From an uncultured bacterium (GTDB lineage Bacteria; DRYD01): DNA of 64,000 bases. Below, piece after piece: positions 58,607 to 64,000 of the stretch. Position numbers and translations under genes: made by a program. The stretch spans positions 5,455-69,454 of the forward strand of contig CAKZQG010000045.1 of NCBI GenBank assembly GCA_937139605.1. The letters are read 5' to 3'. Each line of letters opens with the position of its first letter. The first letter of the stretch is position 1. The notes beneath the pieces were generated by a model. It ran no database searches and was not told the origin of the DNA. It was given only the letters and a program-made list of their open reading frames with translations.

Positions 58607-59965
58607 ATGGTAGGTTTATACATCAATAAAAATATTTATAATAATCCATTATCAAAAAATTTCCACAATCAACAAACGCGATTATCAGAAAATGATATTA
58701 TATTAGAAAATTATACTATTCAAAATGATCAAAAAAAATCAAATAATATAGATAGTAGAGAAGATAAAATAAATAGTAAATTAAATACAAAACAAGAAGA
58801 ATGTCAAAAAATAGGTAATTTATGTGTTTTTGAACAAAAACTTGATTTTTCACTACCTATTTTAAATAATAAAATAGTCTTAGGTAATAAATATTTTGAT
58901 AACCCAGAAGAAGCTGCAAAATACTTAGTTAATCTATTCTCTCCTTATTCATTTAACTTAAAGATTAACTATAAATACGATCATTTTCTTACTAATAGAG
59001 TACATATATCTACTAATTTTTATTACTTTAATCCTAAATATATAAATACAACAATATATGTTGATGCATACAAAAAATGCCCTCCTAAACCACTATTACC
59101 AATATTCAATAAAAATAATAATTCTTGTGAATTTGTTTATTCAGTCAATAGCCAAGAATTAAAAGATCCTCAGGAAGCTATAAAAGCTGCTATTTCTGAA
59201 AAATTTGGGAAATATAAAAATCTTTCCATTAATAAATATGTTCATTTTTCAAAATTAGAGTACAATCCATGTTTTGGTACAAAAGAGTATTCTAGCCAGT
59301 TTATAAACTCATTAATAGACAAAATAATCTATTATCATTATAAACCTGATTTAGAAAAGAGTTATAAATTGAAAGCAGATGTATCCTTCTTAGATATACC
59401 TGACATAAATTTTGATAACATTTTAAATTCCAACAATAAAATAGACAATATTAGTTTACAAAATAACCAAGAAAGCAACATAGAAATCAATAATAATAAC
59501 ATAAATAAGCAAAATAAATTAGAATTTGTTCTAAAAGTTTTAAATGATAAAATTATTTTTGAAGACAAAGAATTTAATGACATAAAAGAAGCTGTTAATT
59601 ATGCTGTAAAGAAACAATTCCCTAATGCTTACAATATCAAAATAATTCCTACCAATATTTATCCTACCAAAATACACGTATTAGCTAATTTCGAAAAAAC
59701 TACAGATAACCAAGAACCTAAGATAATAATCGATAACCTTTATATTCCAGCATATAAGAAAAATAATACTTATATATACAAATTTTATGATAAATTATTT
59801 AGTGATCAAAATGAAGTTATTAAATTTGCATTAGATTACTGGTTTGGTAAATATGATAATCTCTCAATTAATAATATTTCGGTAAAAAAAGTTGGTGAAT
59901 TTTACTGGCTTGTTGCAAACGTAGGTTTTAGAGATATCCCAGATATACAAAATATATCTGATTAA
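58607..59965 (+). CDS. Unknown protein with internal duplication ending in DIPDI
   Basis: I do not recognise this 452-residue protein. It contains two copies of a domain: about 82-270 (DFSLPILNNKIVLGNKYFDN ... SEKFGKYKNLSINKY ... VSFLDIPDI) and about 300-450 (EFVLKVLNDKIIFEDKEFND ... DYWFGKYDNLSINNI ... VGFRDIPDI). Each copy has itself a strand-helix layout: K-V/I-F strand, then a DxEEAxxYA helix. There is no signal peptide. The N-terminal 75 residues are polar and Asn-rich, like other plus-strand solo genes here. An AAGGAGG site lies 12 bases before the ATG, and a terminator follows. Confidence 0.6.
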   Translation: MVGLYINKNIYNNPLSKNFHNQQTRLSENDIILENYTIQNDQKKSNNIDSREDKINSKLNTKQEECQKIGNLCVFEQKLDFSLPILNNKIVLGNKYFDNPEEAAKYLVNLFSPYSFNLKINYKYDHFLTNRVHISTNFYYFNPKYINTTIYVDAYKKCPPKPLLPIFNKNNNSCEFVYSVNSQELKDPQEAIKAAISEKFGKYKNLSINKYVHFSKLEYNPCFGTKEYSSQFINSLIDKIIYYHYKPDLEKSYKLKADVSFLDIPDINFDNILNSNNKIDNISLQNNQESNIEINNNNINKQNKLEFVLKVLNDKIIFEDKEFNDIKEAVNYAVKKQFPNAYNIKIIPTNIYPTKIHVLANFEKTTDNQEPKIIIDNLYIPAYKKNNTYIYKFYDKLFSDQNEVIKFALDYWFGKYDNLSINNISVKKVGEFYWLVANVGFRDIPDIQNISD

Positions 59966-60001
59966 ATTAAGAAAAGTTTGAAATAATAAATTAAATCAAT
60001 G

Positions 60002-60036
60002 AAAAAAAGGGAGGAATAATTATCCTCCCTTTTTTT
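60002..60036. terminator. Bidirectional rho-independent terminator
   Basis: Seven A, GGGAGGA, a seven-base loop, TCCTCCC and seven T form a 14-bp stem with a T-tract on both strands. It sits between the convergent ends of the gene at 58607 and katG and can stop transcription from either side. Confidence 0.9.
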
Positions 60037-60074
60037 ATATATAAATAAAAATATATTTCGAATTATTTTTTAAA

Positions 60075-62258
60075 TTAATTATTAAATTTAATATCAAATC
60101 TATCAAGATTCATAATTTTATCCCAAGCTTTAACAAAATCGTTAATAAATTTTTCCTTAGCATCATCGGCAGCATATACTTCACAGACATATCGTAATTC
60201 TTCATGATGTACAAATATAAGATCAACTCTAGTAGCAACCCATTTTTCATTACCAGTTTTCCTATCATATCCTTTATATAAATATTTATTATCATCAATA
60301 GCTTTCCATTGGATATTCATATCTAAAATATTAACAAAAAAGTCATTAGTTAAAGTATAAGGTTTATCAGTTAAAACCCCATAGTTAGTATAGTTATAGA
60401 CTGCTCCTAAAACTCTTAATCCACCAACTAATACAACCATTTCTGGAACGGTAAGAGTTAATAATTGAGCTTTATCAACTAAGAAATATTCAGGAGTTGT
60501 ATATATATTATTAGGATCAATAGTTTTTGGATCTTTAAAATAATTTCTGAATCCATCAGCAAAAGGTTCTATTTCTTTGTAAAAATCTACTTCTATTTGA
60601 TTTTCGTTAGCATCAACCCTACCAGGGATAAATGGTACTTTAATATTAAAACCTGCGTTTTTAGCTGCTTCTTCTATAGCTGCACAGCCTCCTAAAACTA
60701 TTAAATCAGCTATTGATACTTTTTTATTTGTTCCTTTTTGTTTTTGCTCATTATTAAACTCAGCTTGAATATTTTCATATATAGTTAAGATTCTTTTTAA
60801 ATCATTAGGGTGATTTACCTCATATTGATTTAATGGATAAAATCTAATTCTAGCTCCGTTAGCACCGCCACGTCTATCTGAGTTTCTATAAGAAGAAGCA
60901 GAGCTCCAAGCAGTATAAACCATCTCATTTATCTTTAATCCAGAATTTCTTATTTTGTTTTTAAGATATTCTATATCATTTTCATCTATTAAATCATAAT
61001 CTCTTAATGGTAATGGATCTTGCCATATAAAGTCTTCTTTAGGGACGTAAGGTCCTATATAGCAGCTTTTAGGGCCCATATCCCTATGAGTTAGTTTAAA
61101 CCATGCGATAGAGAATTTCTTTTCAAATTCTTCTGGATTATCTAAAAATCTTCTTGCAATTCTAGAATATTCAGGATCAAAGCGTAAAGATAAATCAGCA
61201 GTTAGCATTCTAGGTTTGTGTTTTTTATTAGGATCAAAGGGATCAGGAATAATTTCTTCTGAATTTTTAGCTACCCATTGGTATTTATTATCTGGGCTTT
61301 TTTCCAATTCCCATTCATAATCAAATAGGAATTTAAGGTAATATATTCCGAACTTAGTAGGAGTAGAAGACCATATAACTTCAAATCCAGAGGTATAAGT
61401 ATCGGGGCCTTTACCAGTTTTATAGTCATATTTCCAACCTAAACCAACATTTTCAACATCGGAAGCGGATGGTTCAGGATTAAGGTATTTGGAAGGTCCT
61501 GCACCGTGAGTTTTCCCAAAGGCATGGCCTCCTGCAATTAAAGCAACTGTATCTTCATCATTCATCCCCATCCTATAAAAAGAAAGTCTTATATGTTGTG
61601 CTAATTTCAAGGGATCAGGTTCTCCTCTTACGCCTTCAGGGTTAACATAAATTAATCCCATTTCAGTAGCAGCATATGGTTTTTTTAATTCGTCATTATT
61701 GAATCTTTGATTATCAGTAAGCATTTTTTCTTCCGGTCCCCAATCTGGGCTTTCATCTGGTTCAAAAATATCTTCTCTTCCTAAGGAAAATCCATATATT
61801 TTTACTCCCATATCTTCCAAAGCGATTGTTCCAGAAAGTATGATTAAATCTGCCCAGGAGATTTTTCTTCCGTATTTCTTTTTAATAGGCCATAGTAATC
61901 TAATGGCTTTATCAAGTGATACATTATCAGGCCAATTTATTCTTAAGGGGAAATAGATGCTACCGTCTCTTGCGCCGCCTCTACCGTCGTATATTCTATA
62001 GCTTCCTGCGCTATGCCAAGCTAATCTAATAAATAAAGGCCCGTAGTGATTATAATCAGCTGGCCACCAATCAACCGAAGTTTTCATTAATTGTTTTAAA
62101 TCTTTAATAACTTCGTCTACATTTAAAGTTTTAACTTCTTTAATATAATTGTAATCGCTACCGTATGGATTTTGATATATACAATTTTGTCTTAAAATTT
62201 TTAAATTTAATCTATTGGGGTACCAATCTGTTATCCATCTTTTTCTTGTTTTTTCCAT
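60075..62258 (-). CDS. katG: Catalase-peroxidase KatG
   Basis: The 727-residue heme enzyme removes hydrogen peroxide by catalase and peroxidase activities. Distal residues R78, W81 and H82 are in [12 protein letters not shown], and the Met-Tyr-Trp adduct partners are W81, Y204 ([18 protein letters not shown]) and M232 ([26 protein letters not shown]). The proximal heme ligand is H245. The inactive C-terminal half is also present. AAGGGGAGTATTTTT precedes the ATG. It is a single-gene unit ending at a strong bidirectional terminator and beginning close to the CRISPR array. Confidence 0.97.
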   Translation of the reverse strand: MEKTRKRWITDWYPNRLNLKILRQNCIYQNPYGSDYNYIKEVKTLNVDEVIKDLKQLMKTSVDWWPADYNHYGPLFIRLAWHSAGSYRIYDGRGGARDGSIYFPLRINWPDNVSLDKAIRLLWPIKKKYGRKISWADLIILSGTIALEDMGVKIYGFSLGREDIFEPDESPDWGPEEKMLTDNQRFNNDELKKPYAATEMGLIYVNPEGVRGEPDPLKLAQHIRLSFYRMGMNDEDTVALIAGGHAFGKTHGAGPSKYLNPEPSASDVENVGLGWKYDYKTGKGPDTYTSGFEVIWSSTPTKFGIYYLKFLFDYEWELEKSPDNKYQWVAKNSEEIIPDPFDPNKKHKPRMLTADLSLRFDPEYSRIARRFLDNPEEFEKKFSIAWFKLTHRDMGPKSCYIGPYVPKEDFIWQDPLPLRDYDLIDENDIEYLKNKIRNSGLKINEMVYTAWSSASSYRNSDRRGGANGARIRFYPLNQYEVNHPNDLKRILTIYENIQAEFNNEQKQKGTNKKVSIADLIVLGGCAAIEEAAKNAGFNIKVPFIPGRVDANENQIEVDFYKEIEPFADGFRNYFKDPKTIDPNNIYTTPEYFLVDKAQLLTLTVPEMVVLVGGLRVLGAVYNYTNYGVLTDKPYTLTNDFFVNILDMNIQWKAIDDNKYLYKGYDRKTGNEKWVATRVDLIFVHHEELRYVCEVYAADDAKEKFINDFVKAWDKIMNLDRFDIKFNN

Positions 62259-62347
62259 AAAAATACTCCCCTTTCTATCTTGTTTATTTTTATTCTTTAT
62301 ATATTAATAATTCAATTAAAACTAAGACAAATCCTCTTTAAAATATG

Positions 62348-63953
62348 TTTTCAATTCTAATAGATTCATATATAACTATTGAGAACAATATTTAATTTTT
62401 TTTATAGTAACTTTCAATTCCACTAGGTTCAAATATAACAGAATTAAGAAACGAGACAGAATTAGAATTTTTTAACTTTCAATTCCACTAGGTTCAGATA
62501 TAACCTTTACATATAAAAATCCATCACAACAACTGTTGTGGCTTTCAATTCCACTAGGTTCAGATATAACAATACATACGCTTATAAAGAGTATAATTGG
62601 TTAATATCTTTCAATTCCACTAGGTTCAGATATAACAAGAGAGATAATAAAAAGATTATACTTATTAAGTTTACTTTCAATTCCACTAGGTTCAGATATA
62701 ACAGAATGGAGATAAAAAAGTGGAATGGCGTTATAAAATCTTTCAATTCCACTAGGTTCAGATATAACAAATTCATTTCCTTTCTTTCTATTCTTTTTTT
62801 CTATTCTTTCAATTCCACTAGGTTCAGATATAACGGAAGGTACAAAAGTACCTTCCAAAAACAAACCAAAACTTTCAATTCCACTAGGTTCAGATATAAC
62901 GAAAAGATAGAAAAGTTAAATCAATTTGGTTTCGAATCTTTCAATTCCACTAGGTTCAGATATAACTCCTTGGATTGGGATTTTTACCTCGTTGAGCTTT
63001 TATCTTTCAATTCCACTAGGTTCAGATATAACAATTTATGGATGAAATTTCTTTAATCCCCAGTCTCCCTTTCAATTCCACTAGGTTCAGATATAACAAA
63101 ATGAAATTGAAATAGATAGTATAGACGATTTTCGCTTTCAATTCCACTAGGTTCAGATATAACGGGCCAAAGATTCCACCTTGGGTGCCGAGGTGGTTGC
63201 TTTCAATTCCACTAGGTTCAGATATAACACGTTTCCTATTGTTATCACTGGGAAACGTATTCGTTCTTTCAATTCCACTAGGTTCAGATATAACAGACAA
63301 TTGTAATCGAATCCTCACCCCAAAAAATACCTTTCAATTCCACTAGGTTCAGATATAACTACTTGTTTTTAAAATTTATGTTATATTTCTTTCTTCTTTC
63401 AATTCCACTAGGTTCAGATATAACATATAATAGCTCGTTGGAATTATAATATAATGTATAACTTTCAATTCCACTAGGTTCAGATATAACTTGATATAAT
63501 TAATAAGTTAAATAATTCTAAAAAACATCTTTCAATTCCACTAGGTTCAGATATAACACAATTTTGTAATAATTTGTTAACAATTTTGTAACATCTTTCA
63601 ATTCCACTAGGTTCAGATATAACAACTCCCTTTTATTTTTTTATTTATTTTCTTTCCACACCTTTCAATTCCACTAGGTTCAGATATAACAATGTTTAGA
63701 ATAGATAAACATTTTAATTATATTTACTTTCAATTCCACTAGGTTCAGATATAACGAGGGATCGACCCTCGCTGCTGAATGGGAAGGCCAAAACTTTCAA
63801 TTCCACTAGGTTCAGATATAACAATATTTAAAACAAAAAAAGGAAAATATTTTGTTAAACTTTCAATTCCACTAGGTTCAGATATAACGTCTTTTTGTAA
63901 ATACTTTGTTAAGTAATTTATAATCTTTCAATTCCACTAGGTTCAGATATAAC
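62348..63953 (-). CRISPR. CRISPR array, 25 repeats of 29 bp and 24 spacers of 34-38 bp
   Basis: On the plus strand each repeat begins CTTTCAATTCC and ends GGTTCAGATATAAC. Repeats start at 62348, 62411, 62476, 62542, 62608, 62674, 62740, 62806, 62872, 62938, 63004, 63069, 63135, 63200, 63266, 63331, 63396, 63462, 63529, 63595, 63662, 63727, 63794, 63860 and 63925. Read on the minus strand the repeat ends ATTGAAAG, the usual 3' end of type I/III repeats that supplies the crRNA 5' handle, so transcription is right to left. The two leftmost repeats are degenerate (about five and one mismatches), as expected at the leader-distal end. No cas genes are in the window. Confidence 0.97.
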
Positions 63954-64000
63954 CCTATATAGGGTATTTTTTCTATTATATATATTATCTAAAAAAAATG
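63954..64000 (-). promoter_or_regulatory. Probable start of the CRISPR leader
   Basis: The last repeat is followed by 47 bases without another repeat, so the array ends here. The sequence contains the perfect 12-base palindrome CCCTATATAGGG (overlapping the repeat end) and then T- and A-rich DNA. Given the inferred minus-strand transcription, this should be the leader-proximal end. Confidence 0.5.

Noticed and set aside
62259-62347. Possible PerR-like operator upstream of katG (TTAATT-GA-ATTATTAA)
   Set aside because: The match to the known operator is partial and expected by chance at this base composition.
62538-63318. Several open frames with repeated FNSTRFRYN or VISEPSGIE peptides
   Set aside because: These are translations of CRISPR repeats on either strand, not proteins.

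Overview
This is an extremely AT-rich (roughly a quarter G+C) bacterial chromosome segment, close to gene-saturated. It is bacterial rather than archaeal: it has bacterial-type rpoB/rpoC, clpP, atpD, pheT, rsmH, mnmA, a flagellar-type ATPase with a FliJ-like partner, and a catalase-peroxidase. Shine-Dalgarno sites of the AGGTGG / AAGGAG / AGGGGG type precede many genes. The phylum cannot be fixed from the window. Gene order is scattered: atpD stands apart from other atp genes, and rpoB-rpoC lie apart from ribosomal-protein genes. The ADP-forming acyl-CoA synthetase, tryptophanase-like lyase and archaeal-style methyltransferase suggest a fermentative, possibly thermophilic, deep-branching lineage; KatG implies exposure to peroxide. 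The standard code fits. All 44 stop codons I could read are TAA or TAG, none TGA.

Layout. 1-12.8 kb: an unrecognised partial gene, a ComEC-like protein, a tryptophanase-like lyase, an RbgA-like GTPase overlapping wecB, a decayed OmpA/MotB-domain fragment, an M42 peptidase, an exported unknown, clpP, an unknown helical protein, and a minus-strand run (CCA-adding-like enzyme, TrmI-like methyltransferase, ABC ATPase, RimI-like acetyltransferase). 13-19.3 kb: an ADP-forming acyl-CoA synthetase and mnmA, a DegT-like aminotransferase homologue, and a large unknown hydrophobic protein. 19.3-32.8 kb: rpoB-rpoC followed by a GldG-like protein and a thioredoxin-fold protein, then an antiporter and a FabL-like reductase. 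33-35.8 kb: an oligopeptide ABC transporter operon in decay. 36.1-43.4 kb: a tight minus-strand run (unknown, pheT, atpD, GldA-like ATPase, BshC-like protein). 43.5-45.2 kb: an AAA/PD-(D/E)XK gene broken by short hairpin insertions. 45.3-54.7 kb: a plus-strand run with tRNA-Leu, rsmH, an M16 peptidase, DUF3084, a YqgF-like protein, a methyltransferase, fliI, fliJ and an AMP-forming acyl-CoA synthetase. 55-62.3 kb: an EF-hand M14 carboxypeptidase, a decayed stretch, TatD, an unknown protein with an internal duplication, and katG. 62.3-63.95 kb: a 25-repeat CRISPR array read on the minus strand; no cas gene is in the window.

Most noteworthy: (i) five copies of a 21-36 bp hairpin element (conserved arms TATAAC / GTTATA plus a short tail) inserted in one nuclease-family gene, two in frame and three not, with covarying stems; (ii) RpoB carrying eight CxxC pairs, i.e. 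four probable zinc ribbons; (iii) complete absence of UGA stops; (iv) three overlapping, mutually exclusive 8-bp stems directly upstream of an acyl-CoA synthetase that lacks a Shine-Dalgarno site; (v) several CRISPR spacers containing long perfect inverted repeats.
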